Shown here piece after piece: positions 13,202 to 25,301 of a stretch of DNA of 59,149 nt. The DNA is from Liolophura sinensis. Its lineage: Eukaryota; Mollusca; Polyplacophora; Chitonida; Chitonidae. The notes below the pieces were generated by a model. That model did no database searches and was not told the DNA's origin. It saw only the letters and a program-made list of their open reading frames with translations. Location of the stretch: assembly GCF_032854445.1 (NCBI RefSeq), contig NW_027018198.1, positions 1-59,149 of the forward strand. Reading direction: 5' to 3'. Each line of letters opens with the position of its first letter. Positions within the stretch are counted from its first letter, which is position 1. The translations under genes were made by a program, and so were the position numbers.

Positions 13202-15402
13202 CAATGCTGCTGGTAAGAGGCTAATCCGACGTATTTTGTGACGAGAAATCGAATGGTGCAAACCGCGTTGCTCTCCGACCAATACTTTTGGCTGTAGCCA
13301 CAAATGAATAATCAATGATGTCAAGATCACGTGCCCAGCAACGGCTCTTACTCCATGGAAACCAAGGAAATTTGCAATTTTTCAACAGCTGGAGATGCCT
13401 GGCCCAATTGCGCATCCTTTGGCACCTTATTGATGTGGGTCAGTGTTCAATTGTACTTTTTACAGCGGATTGTATCAAGTACCTTTTGTTTTTTTTATAT
13501 ACAAATGGTGTGGTTTTTCTACATGTAGATAAAGACATTGAGTTTGTCTTCGACTTAGAAGTAAGACATTTGCTGGGTGAGTTAAATGGGCTTGGCCCAA
13601 AGATTTGACGTCGTCTGGGCTACCGAAGGGCACATAACTTATAATGAAAAGTTGAATATAGTAATGACCAGTCGCGATTGTACATAGTTAATGTAGCCGA
13701 TTTCAATTCGCAAAAAGACCAGGCAAAAATCCAAAAGTAGAAAAACTGTTCCAATGCTGCTGGTAAGAGGCTAATCCAACGTATTTTGTGACGAGAAATC
13801 GAATGGTGCAAACCGCGTTGCTCTCCGACCAATACTTTTGGCTGTAGCCACAAATGAATAATCAATGATGTCAAGATCACGTGCCCAGCAACGGCTCTTA
13901 CTCCATGGAAACCAAGGAAATTTGCAATTTTTCAACAGCTGGAGATGCCTGGCCCAATTGCGCATCCTTTGGCACCTTATTGATGTGGGTCAGTGTTCAA
14001 TTGTACTTTTTACAGCGGATTGTATCAAGTACCTTTTGTTTTTTTTATATACAAATGGTGTGTTTTTTCTACATGTAGATAAAGACATTGAGTTTGTCTT
14101 CGACTTAGAAGTAAGACATTTGTTGGGTGAGTTAAATGGGCTTGGCCCAAAGATTTGACGTCGTCTGGGCTACCGAAGGGCACATAACTTATAATGAAAA
14201 GTTGAATATAGTAATGACCAGTCGCGATTGTACATAGTTAATGTAGCCGATTTCAATTCGCAAAAAGACCAGGCAAAAATCCAAAAGTAGAAAAACTGTT
14301 CCAATGCTGTTGGTAAGATGCTAATCCGACGTATTTTGTGACGAGAAATCGAATGGTGCAAACCGCGTTGCTCTCCGACCAATACTTTTGGCTGTAGCCA
14401 CAAATGAATAATCAATGATGTCAAGATCACGTGCCCAGCAACGGCTCTTACTCCATGGAAACCAAGGAAATTTGCAATTTTTCATCAGCTGGAGATGCCT
14501 GGCCCAATTGCGCATCCTTTGGCACCTTATTGATGTGGGTCAGTGTTCAATTGTACTTTTTACAGCGGATTGTATCAAGTACCTTTTGTTTTTTTTTATA
14601 TACAAATGGTGTGGTTTTTCTACATGTAGATAAAGACATTGAGTTTGTCTTCGACTTAGAAGTAAGACATTTGTTGGGTGAGTTAAATGGGCTTGGCCCA
14701 AAGATTTGACGTCGTCTGGGCTACCGAAGGGCACATAACTTATAATGAAAAGTTGAATATAGTAATGACCAGTCGCGATTGTAAATAGTTAATGTAGCCG
14801 ATTTCAATTAGCAAAAACACCAGGCAAAAATCCAAAAGTAGAAAAACTGTTCCAATGCTGCTGGTAAGAGGCTAATCCGACGTATTTTGTGACGAGAAAT
14901 CGAATGGTGCAAACCGCGTTGCTCTCCGACCAATACTTTTGGCTGTAGCCACAAATGAATAATCAATGATGTCAAGATCACGTGCCCAGCAACGGCTCTT
15001 ACTCCATGGAAACCAAGGAAATTTGCAATTTTTCAACAGCTGGAGATGCCTGGCCCAATTGCGCATCCTTTGGCACCTTATTGATGTGGGTCAGTGTTCA
15101 ATTGTACTTTTTACAGCGGATTGTATCAAGTACCTTGTGTTTTTTTTATATACAAATGGTGTGGTTTTTCTACATGTAGATAAAGACATTGAGTTTGTCT
15201 TCGACTTAGAAGTAAGACATTTGCTGGGTGAGTTAAATGGGCTTGGCCCAAAGATTTGACGTCGTCTGGGCTACCGAAGGGCACATAACTTATAATGAAA
15301 TGTTGAATATAGTAATGACCAGTCGCGATTGTACATAGTTAATGTAGCCGATTTAAATTAGCAAAAAGACCAGGCAAAAATCCAAAAGTGGAAAAACTGT
15401 TC

Positions 15403-18400
15403 GAATGCTGCTGGTAAGAGGCTAATCCGACGTATTTTGTGACGAGAAATCGAATGGTGCAAACCGCGTTGCTCTCCGACCAATACTTTTGGCTGTAGCC
15501 ACAAATGAATAATCAATGATGTCAAGATCACGTGCCCAGCAACGGCTCTTACTCCATGGAAACCAAGGAAATTTGCAATTTTTCAACAGCTGGAGATGCC
15601 TGGCCCAATTGCGCATCCTTTGGCACCTTATTGATGTGGGTCAGTGTTCAATTGTACTTTTTACAGCGGATTGTATCAAGTACCTTGTGTTTTTTTTATA
15701 TACAAATGGTGTGGTTTTTCTACATGTAGATAAAGACATTGAGTTTGTCTTCGACTTAGAAGTAAGACATTTGCTGGGTGAGTTAAATGGGCTTGGCCCA
15801 AAGATTTGACGTCGTCTGGGCTACCGAAGGGCACATAACTTATAATGAAAAGTTGAATATAGTAATGACCAGTCGCGATTGTACATAGTTAATGTAGCCG
15901 ATTTCAATTCGCAAAAAGACCAGGCAAAAATCCAAAAGTAGAAAAACTGTTCCAATGCTGCTGGTAAGAGGCTAATCCGACGTATTTTGTGACGAGAAAT
16001 CGAATGGTGCAAACCGCGTTGCTCTCCGACCAATACTTTTGGCTGTAGCCACAAATGAATAATCAATGATGTCAAGATCACGTGCCCAGCAACGGCTCTT
16101 ACTCCATGGAAACCAAGGAAATTTGCAATTTTTCAACAGCTGGAGATGCCTGGCCCAATTGCGCATCCTTTGGCACCTTATTGATGTGGGTCAGTGTTCA
16201 ATTGTACTTTTTACAGCGGATTGTATCAAGTACCTTTTGTTTTTTTTACATACAAATGGTGTGGTTTTTCTACATGTAGATAAAGACATTGAGTTTGTCT
16301 TCGACTTAGAAGTAAGACATTTGTTGGGTGAGTTAAATGGGCTTGGCCCAAAGATTTGACGTCGTCTGGGCTACCGAAGGGCACATAACTTATAATGAAA
16401 AGTTGAATATAGTAATGACCAGTCGCGATTGTACATAGTTAATGTAGCCGATTTCAATTAGCAAAAAGACCAGGCAAAAATCCAAAAGTAGAAAAACTGT
16501 TCCAATGCTGTTGGTATGATGCTAATCCGACGTATTTTGTGACGAGAAATCGAATGGTGCAAACCGCGTTGCTCTGCGACCAATACTTTTGGCTGTAGCC
16601 ACAAATGAATAATCAATGATGTCAAGATCACGTGCCCAGCAACGGCTCTTACTCCATGGAAACCAAGGAAATTTGCAATTTTTCAACAGCTGGAGATGCC
16701 TGGCCCAATTGCGCATCCTTTGGCACCTTATTGATGTGGGTCAGTGTTCAATTGTACTTTTTACAGCGGATTGTATCAAGTACCTTTTGTTTTTTTTATA
16801 TACAAATGGTGTGGTTTTTCTACATGTAGATAAAGACATTGAGTTTGTCTTCGACTTAGAAGTAAGACATTTGTTGGGTGAGTTAAATGGGCTTGGCCCA
16901 AAGATTTGACGTCGTCTGGGCTACCGAAGGGCACATAACTTATAATGAAAAGTTGAATATAGTAATGACCAGTCGCGATTGTACATAGTTAATGTAGCCG
17001 ATTTCAATTCGCAAAAAGACCAGGCAAAAATCCAAAAGTGGAAAAACTGTTCGAATGCTGCTGGTAAGAGGCTAATCCGACGTATTTTGTGACGAGAAAT
17101 CGAATGGTGCAAACCGCGTTGCTCTCCGACCAATACTTTTGGCTGTAGCCACAAATGAATAATCAATGATGTCAAGATCACGTGCCCAGCAACGGCTCTT
17201 ACTCCATGGAAACCAAGGAAATTTGCAATTTTTCAACAGCTGGAGATGCCTGGCCCAATTGCGCATCCTTTGGCACCTTATTGATGTGGGTCAGTGTTCA
17301 ATTGTACTTTTTACAGCGGATTGTATCAAGTGCCTTGTGTTTTTTTTATATACAAATGGTGTGGTTTTTCTACATGTAGATAAAGACATTGAGTTTGTCT
17401 TCGACTTAGAAGTAAGACATTTGCTGGGTGAGTTAAATGGGCTTGGCCCAAAGATTTGACGTCGTCTGGGCTACCGAAGGGCACATAACTTATAATGAAA
17501 AGTTGAATATAGTAATGACCAGTCGCGATTGTACATAGTTAATGTAGCCGATTTCAATTCGCAAAAAGACCAGGCAAAAATCCAAAAGTAGAAAAACTGT
17601 TCCAATGCTGCTGGTAAGAGGCTAATCCGACGTATTTTGTGACGAGAAATCGAATGGTGCAAACCGCGTTGCTCTCCGACCAATACTTTTGGCTGTAGCC
17701 ACAAATGAATAATCAATGATGTCAAGATCACGTGCCCAGCAACGGCTCTTACTCCATGGAAACCAAGGAAATTTGCAATTTTTCAACAGCTGGAGATGCC
17801 TGGCCCAATTGCGCATCCTTTGGCACCTTATTGATGTGGGTCAGTGTTCAATTGTACTTTTTACAGCGGATTGTATCAAGTACCTTTTGTTTTTTTTACA
17901 TACAAATGGTGTGGTTTTTCTACATGTAGATAAAGACATTGAGTTTGTCTTCGACTTAGAAGTAAGACATTTGTTGGGTGAGTTAAATGGGCTTGGCCCA
18001 AAGATTTGACGTCGTCTGGGCTACCGAAGGGCACATAACTTATAATGAAAAGTTGAATATAGTAATGACCAGTCGCGATTGTACATAGTTAATGTAGCCG
18101 ATTTCAATTAGCAAAAAGACCAGGCAAAAATCCAAAAGTAGAAAAACTGTTCCAATGCTGTTGGTATGATGCTAATCCGACGTATTTTGTGACGAGAAAT
18201 CGAATGGTGCAAACCGCGTTGCTCTCCGACCAATACTTTTGGCTGTAGCCACAAATGAATAATCAATGATGTCAAGATCACGTGCCCAGCAACGGCTCTT
18301 ACTCCATGGAAACCAAGGAAATTTGCAATTTTTCAACAGCTGGAGATGCCTGGCCCAATTGCGCATCCTTTGGCACCTTATTGATGTGGGTCAGTGTTCA

Positions 18401-18702
18401 ATTGTACTTTTTACAGCGGATTGTATCAAGTACCTTGTGTTTTTTTTATATACAAATGGTGTGGTTTTTCTACATGTAGATACAGACATTGAGTTTGTCT
18501 TCCACTTAGAAGTAAGACATTTGCTGGGTGAGTTAAATGGGCTTGGCCCAAAGATTTGACGTCGTCTGGACTACCGAAGGGCACATAACTTATAATGAAA
18601 AGTTGAATATAGTAATGACCAGTCGCGATTGTACATAGTTCATGTAGCCGATTTCAATTCGCAAAAAGACCAGGCAAAAATCCAAAAGTAGAAAAACTGT
18701 TC
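15403..18702. repeat. Trimer X, copies 3 and 4 in tandem (units 29-31 and 32-34)
   Basis: Both copies are 1650 bp and directly adjacent. Each shows GAATG, then CATAC after the T-tract, then GTTGGTATGATGC. Copy 3 has a private CTCTGCGACC in unit 31. Copy 4 has private TACAGACATT and TTCCACTT in unit 34. Confidence 0.85.
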
Positions 18703-20352
18703 CAATGCTGCTGGTAAGAGGCTAATCCGACGTATTTTGTGACGAGAAATCGAATGGTGCAAACCGCGTTGCTCTCCGACCAATACTTTTGGCTGTAGCC
18801 ACAAATGAATAATCAATGATGTCAAGATCACGTGCCCAGCAACGGCTCTTACTCCATGGAAACCAAGGAAATTTGCAATTTTTCAACAGCTGGAGATGCC
18901 TGGCCCAATTGCGCATCCTTTGGCACCTTATTGATGTGGGTCAGTGTTCAATTGTACTTTTTACAGCGGATTGTATCAAGTACCTTTTGCTTTTTTTATA
19001 TACAAATGGTGTGGTTTTTCTACATGTAGATAAAGACATTGAGTTTGTCTTCGACTTAGAAGTAAGACATTTGCTGGGTGAGTTAAATGGGCTTGGCCCA
19101 AAGATTTGACGTCGTATGGGCTACCGAAGAGCACATAACTTATAATGAAAAGTTGAATATAGTAATGACCAGTCGCGATTGTACATAGTTAATGTAGCCG
19201 ATTTCAATTCGCAAAAAGACCAGGCAAAAATCCAAAAGTAGAAAAACTGTTCCAATGCTGCTGGTAAGAGGCTAATCCGACGTATTTTGTGACGAGAAAT
19301 CGAATGGTGCAAACCGCGTTGCTCTCCGACCAATACTTTTGGCTGTAGCCACAAATGAATAATCAATGATGTCAAGATCACGTGCCCAGCAACGGCTCTT
19401 ACTCCATGGAAACCAAGGAAATTTTCAATTTTTCAACAGCTGGAGATGCCTGGCCCAATTGCGCATCCTTTGGCACCTTATTGATGTGGGTCAGTGTTCA
19501 ATTGTACTTTTTACAGCGGATTGTATCAAGTACCTTGTGTTTTTTTTATATACAAATGGTGTGGTTTTTCTACATGTAGATAAAGACATTGAGTTTGTCT
19601 TCGACTTAGAAGTAAGACATTTGCTGGGTGAGTTAAATGGGCTTGGCCCAAAGATTTGACGTCGTCTGGGCTACCGAAGGGCACATAACTTATAATGAAA
19701 AGTTGAATATAGTAATGACCAGTCGCGATTGTACATAGTTAATGTAGCCGATTTCAATTCGCAAAAAGACCAGGCAAAAATCCAAAAGTAGAAAAACTGT
19801 TCCAATGCTGCTGGTAAGAGGCTAATCCGACATATTTTGTGACGAGAAATCGAATGGTGCAAACCGCGTTGCTCTCCGACCAATACTTTTGGCTGTAGCC
19901 ACAAATGAATAATCAATGATGTCAAGATCACGTGCCCAGCAACGGCTCTTACTCCATGGAAACCAAGGAAATTTGCAATTTTTCAACAGCTGGAGATGCC
20001 TGGCCCAATTGCGCATCCTTTGGCACCTTATTGATGTGGGTCAGTGTTCAATTGTACTTTTTACAGCGGATTGTATCAAGTACCTTTTGTTTTTTTTATA
20101 TACAAATGGTGTGGTTTTTCTACATGTAGATAAAGACATTGAGTTTGTCTTCGACTTAGAAGTAAGACATTTGTTGGGTGAGTTAAATGGGCTTGGCCCA
20201 AAGATTTGACGTCGTCTGGGCTACCGAAGGGCACATAACTTATAATGAAAAGTTGAATATAGTAATGACCAGTCGCGATTGTACATAGTTAATGTAGCCG
20301 ATTTCAATTCGCAAAAAGACCAGGCAAAAATCCAAAAGTAGAAAAACTGTTC

Positions 20353-22551
20353 CAATGCTGCTGGTAAGAGGCTAATCCGACGTATTTTGTGACGAGAAAT
20401 CGAATGGTGCAAACCGCGTTGCTCTCCGACCAATACTTTTGGCTGTAGCCACAAATGAATAATCAATGATGTCAAGATCACGTGCCCAGCAACGGCTCTT
20501 ACTCCATGGAAACCAAGGAAATTTGCAATTTTTCAACAGCTGGAGATGCCTGGCCCAATTGCGCATCCTTTGGCACCTTATTGATGTGGGTCAGTGTTCA
20601 ATTGTACTTTTTACAGCGGATTGTATCAAGTACCTTGTGTTTTTTTTATATACAAATGGTGTGGTTTTTCTACATGTAGATAAAGACATTGAGATTGTCT
20701 TCGACTTAGAAGTAAGACATTTGCTGGGTGAGTTAAATGGGCTTGGCCCAAAGATTTGACGTCGTCTGGGCTACCGAAGGGCACATAACTTATAATGAAA
20801 TGTTGAATATAGTAATGACCAGTCGCGATTGTACATAGTTAATGTAGCCGATTTAAATTAGCAAAAAGACCAGGCAAAAATCCAAAAGTGGAAAAACTGT
20901 TCCAATGCTGCTGGTAAAAGACTAATCCGACGTATTTTGTGACGGGAAATCGAATGGTGCAAACCGCGTTGCTCTCCGACCAATACTTTTGGCTGTAGCC
21001 ACAAATGAATAATCAATGATGTCAAGATCACGTGCCCAGCAACGGCTCTTACTCCATGGAAACCAAGGAAATTTGCAATTTTTCAACAGCTGGAGATGCC
21101 TGGCCCAATTGCGCATCCTTTGGCACCTTATTGATGTGGGTCAGTGTTCAATTGTACTTTTTACAGCGGATTGTATCAAGTACCTTGTGTTTTTTTTATA
21201 TACAAATGGTGTGGTTTTTCTACATGTAGATAAAGACATTGAGTTTGTCTTCGACTTAGAAGTAAGACATTTGCTGGGTGAGTTAAATGGGCTTGGCCCA
21301 AAGATTTGACGTCGTCTGGGCTACCGAAGGGCACATAACTTATAATGAAATGTTGAATATAGTAATGACCAGTCGCGATTGTACATAGTTAATGTAGCCG
21401 ATTTCAATTAGCAAAAAGACCAGGCAAAAATCCAAAAGTGGAAAAACTGTTCCAATCCTGCTGGTAAGAGGCTAATCCGACGTATTTTGTGACGAGAAAT
21501 CGAATGGTGCAAACCGCGTTGCTCTCCGACCAATACTTTTGGCTGTAGCCACAAATGAATAATCAATGATGTCAAGATCACGTGCCCAGCAACGGCTCTT
21601 ACTCCATGGAAACCAAGGAAATTTGCAATTTTTCAACAGCTGGAGATGCCTGGCCCAATTGCGCATCCTTTGGCACCTTATTGATGTGGGTCAGTGTTCA
21701 ATTGTACTTTTTTCAGCGGATTGTATCAAGTACCTTGTGTTTTTTTTATATACAAATGGTGTGGTTTTTCTACATGTAGATAAAGACATTGAGATTGTCT
21801 TCGACTTAGAAGTAAGACATTTGCTGGGTGAGTTAAATGGGCTTGGCCCAAAGATTTGACGTCGTCTGGGCTACCGAAGGGCACATAACTTATAATGAAA
21901 TGTTGAATATAGTAATGACCAGTCGCGATTGTACATAGTTAATGTAGCCGATTTAAATTAGCAAAAAGACCAGGCAAAAATCCAAAAGTGGAAAAACTGT
22001 TCCAATGCTGCTGGTAAGAGACTAATCCGACGTATTTTGTGACGAGAAATCGAATGGTGCAAACCGCGTTGCTCTCCGACCAATACTTTTGGCTGTAGCC
22101 ACAAATGAATAATCAATGATGTCAAGATCACGTGCCCAGCAACGGCTCTTACTCCATGGAAACCAAGGAAATTTGCAATTTTTCAACAGCTGGAGATGCC
22201 TGGCCCAATTGCGCATCCTTTGGCACCTTATTGATGTGGGTCAGTGTTCAATTGTACTTTTTACAGCGGATTGTATCAAGTACCTTGTGTTTTTTTATAT
22301 ACAAATGGTGTGGTTTTTCTACATGTAGATAAAGACATTGAGTTTGTCTTCGACTTAGAAGTAAGACATTTGCTGGGTGAGTTAAATGGGCTTGGCCCAA
22401 AGATTTGACGTCGTCTGGGCTACCGAAGGGCACATAACTTATAATGAAATGTTGAACATAGTAATGACCAGTCGCGATTGTACATAGTTAATGTAGCCGA
22501 TTTCAATTAGCAAAATGACCAGGCAAAAATCCAAAAGTAGAAAAACTGTTC
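20353..22551. repeat. Two-unit repeat, two tandem copies, period 1100 bp (units 38-39 and 40-41)
   Basis: Units 38 and 40 share GAGATTGTC and the GATTTAAATTAGC variant. Units 39 and 41 share the AGACTAATCC form of the early monomer. Unit 39 adds GACGGGAAATC, unit 40 adds CAATCCTG and TTTTTTCAGC, and unit 41 is 549 bp. Confidence 0.75.
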
Positions 22552-24201
22552 CAATGCTGCTGGTAAGAGGCTAATCCGACGTATTTTGTGACGAGAAATC
22601 GAATGGTGCAAACCGCGTTGCTCTCCGACCAATACTTTTGGCTGTAGCCACAAATGAATAATCAATGATGTCAAGATCACGTGCCCAGCAACGGCTCTTA
22701 CTCCATGGAAACCAAGGAAATTTGCAATTTTTCAACAGCTGGAGATGCCTGGCCCAATTGCGCATCCTTTGGCACCTTATTGATGTGGGTCAGTGTTCAA
22801 TTGTACTTTTTACAGCGGATTGTATCAAGTACCTTTTGTTTTTTTTATATACAAATGGTGTGGTTTTTCTACATGTAGATAAAGACATTGAGTTTGTCTT
22901 CGACTTAGAAGTAAGACATTTGTTGGGTGAGTTAAATGGGCTTGGCCCAAAGATTTGACGTCGTCTGGGCTACCGAAGGGCACATAACTTATAATGAAAA
23001 GTTGAATATAGTAATGACCAGTCGCGATTGTACATAGTTAATGTAGCCGATTTCAATTCGCAAAAAGACCAGGCAAAAATCCAAAAGTAGAAAAACTGTT
23101 CCAATGCTGCTGGTAAGAGGCTAATCCGACGTATTTTGTGACGAGAAATCGAATGGTGCAAACCGCGTTGCTCTCCGACCAATACTTTTGGCTGTAGCCA
23201 CAAATGAATAATCAATGATGTCAAGATCACGTGCCCAGCAACGGCTCTTACTCCATGGAAACCAAGGAAATTTGCAATTTTTCAACAGCTGGAGATGCCT
23301 GGCCCAATTGCGCATCCTTTGGCACCTTATTGATGTGGGTCAGTGTTCAATTGTACTTTTTACAGCGGATTGTATCAAGTACCTTGTGTTTTTTTTATAT
23401 ACAAATGGTGTGGTTTTTCTACATGTAGATAAAGACATTGAGTTTGTCTTCGACTTAGAAGTAAGACATTTGCTGGGTGAGTTAAATGGGCTTGGCCCAA
23501 AGATTTGACGTCGTCTGGGCTACCGAAGGGCACATAACTTATAATGAAATGTTGAATATAGTAATGACCAGTCGCGATTGTACATAGTTAATGTAGCCGA
23601 TTTAAATTAGCAAAAAGACCAGGCAAAAATCCAAAAGTGGAAAAACTGTTCCAATGCTGCTGGTAAGAGGCTAATCCGACGTATTTTGTGACGAGAAATC
23701 GAATGGTGCAAACCGCGTTGCTCTCCGACCAATACTTTTGGCTGTAGCCACAAATGAATAATCAATGATGTCAAGATCACGTGCCCAGCAACGGTTCTTA
23801 CTCCATGGAAACCAAGGAAATTTGCAATTTTTCAACAGCTGGAGATGCCTGGCCTAATTGCGCATCCTTTGGCACCTTATTGATGTGGGTCAGTGTTCAA
23901 TTTTACTTTTTACAGCGGATTGTATCAAGTACCTTGTATTTTTTTTATATACAAATGGTGTGGTTTTTCTACATGTAGATAAAGACATTGAGATTGTCTT
24001 CGACTTAGAAGTAAGACATTTGCTGGGTGAGTTAAATGGGCTTGGCCCAAAGATTTGACGTCGTCTGGGCTACCGAAGGGCACATAACTTATAATGAAAA
24101 GTTGAATATAGTAATGACCAGTCGCGATTGTACATAGTTAATGTAGCCGATTTCAATTCGCAAAAAGATCAGGCAAAAATCCAAAAGTAGAAAAACTGTT
24201 C

Positions 24202-25301
24202 CAATGCTGCTGGTAAGAGGCTAATCCGATGTATTTTGTGACGAGAAATCGAATGGTGCAAACCGCGTTGCTCTCCGACCAATACTTTTGGCTGTAGCCA
24301 CAAATGAATAATCAATGATGTCAAGATCACGTGCCCAGCAACGGCTCTTACTCCATGGAAATTAAGGAAATTTGCAATTTTTCAACAGCTGGAGATGCCT
24401 GGCCCAATTGCGCATCCTTTGGCACCTTATTGATGTGGGTCAGTGTTCAATTGTACTTTTTACAGCGGATTGTATCAAGTACCTTTTGTTTTTTTTATAT
24501 ACAAATGGTGTGGTTTTTCTACATGTAGATAAAGACATTGAGTTTGTCTTCGACTTAGAAGTAAGACATTTGCTGGGTGAGTTAAATGGGCTTGGCCCAA
24601 AGATTTGACGTCGTCTGGGCTACCGAAGGGCACATAACTTATAATGAAAAGTTGAATATAGTAATGACCAGTCGCGATTGTACATAGTTAATGTAGCCGA
24701 TTTCAATTCGCAAAAAGACCAGGCAAAAATCCAAAAGTAGAAAAACTGTTCCAATGCTGCTGGTAAGAGGCTAATCCGACGTATTTTGTGACGAGAAATC
24801 GAATGGTGCAAACCGCGTTGCTCTCCGACCAATACTTTTGGCTGTAGCCACAAATGAATAATCAATGATGTCAAGATCACGTGCCCAGCAACGGTTCTTA
24901 CTCCATGGAAATTAAGGAAATTTGCAATTTTTCAACAGCTGGAGATGCCTGGCCCAATTGCGCATCCTTTGGCACCTTATTGATGTGGGTCAGTGTTCAA
25001 TTGTACTTTTTACAGCGGATTGTATCAAGTACCTTTTGTTTTTTTTATATACAAATGGTGTGGTTTTTCTACATGTAGATAAAGACATTGAGTTTGTCTT
25101 CGACTTAGAAGTAAGACATTTGCTGGGTGAGTTAAATGGGCTTGGCCCAAAGATTTGACGTCGTCTGGGCTACCGAAGGGCACATAACTTATAATGAAAA
25201 GTTGAATATAGTAATGACCAGTCGCGATTGTACATAGTTAATGTAGCCGATTTCAATTCGCAAAAAGAACAGGCAAAAATCCAAAAGTAGAAAAACTGTT
25301 C
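24202..25301. repeat. Single-unit duplication (units 45 and 46)
   Basis: Both units have GGAAATTAAGGAAA where all others have a form of GGAAACCAAGG, a two-base change that marks them as direct neighbours by descent. They differ at a few sites: CCGATG in unit 45 and CGGTTC in unit 46. Confidence 0.85.

Larger units (their letters stand above)
6054..14020. repeat. Eight-unit tandem duplication, period 4399 bp (units 12-18 and 20-26)
   Basis: Shared markers offset by 4399 bp include AGACTAATCC with the 549-bp length (units 13/21), a first base G instead of C (14/22), the CATAC linker (15/23), GGTATGATGC plus AATTAATGATG (16/24) and CCAACG (18/26). Similarity stops inside units 18/26 at about p285, where unit 26 changes to ACCTTTTG and TTGTTGGG. 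Private differences such as CGTGCGCAG in unit 15 and GATCAG in unit 21 show some later mutation. The right boundary is approximate. Confidence 0.85.
3855..25301. repeat. Array zone II, units 8-46: homogeneous type A expansion
   Basis: Unit starts: 3855, 4405, 4955, 5504, 6054, 6604, 7153, 7703, 8253, 8803, 9353, 9903, 10453, 11003, 11552, 12102, 12652, 13202, 13752, 14302, 14853, 15403, 15953, 16503, 17053, 17603, 18153, 18703, 19253, 19803, 20353, 20903, 21453, 22003, 22552, 23102, 23652, 24202, 24752. All 39 are type A with TATAC or CATAC directly after the T-tract; neither type B nor the GATATAC form appears. Most are exactly 550 bp. Distinctive variants recur at fixed multi-unit spacings, which reveals stacked recent duplications described separately. 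Confidence 0.9.
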
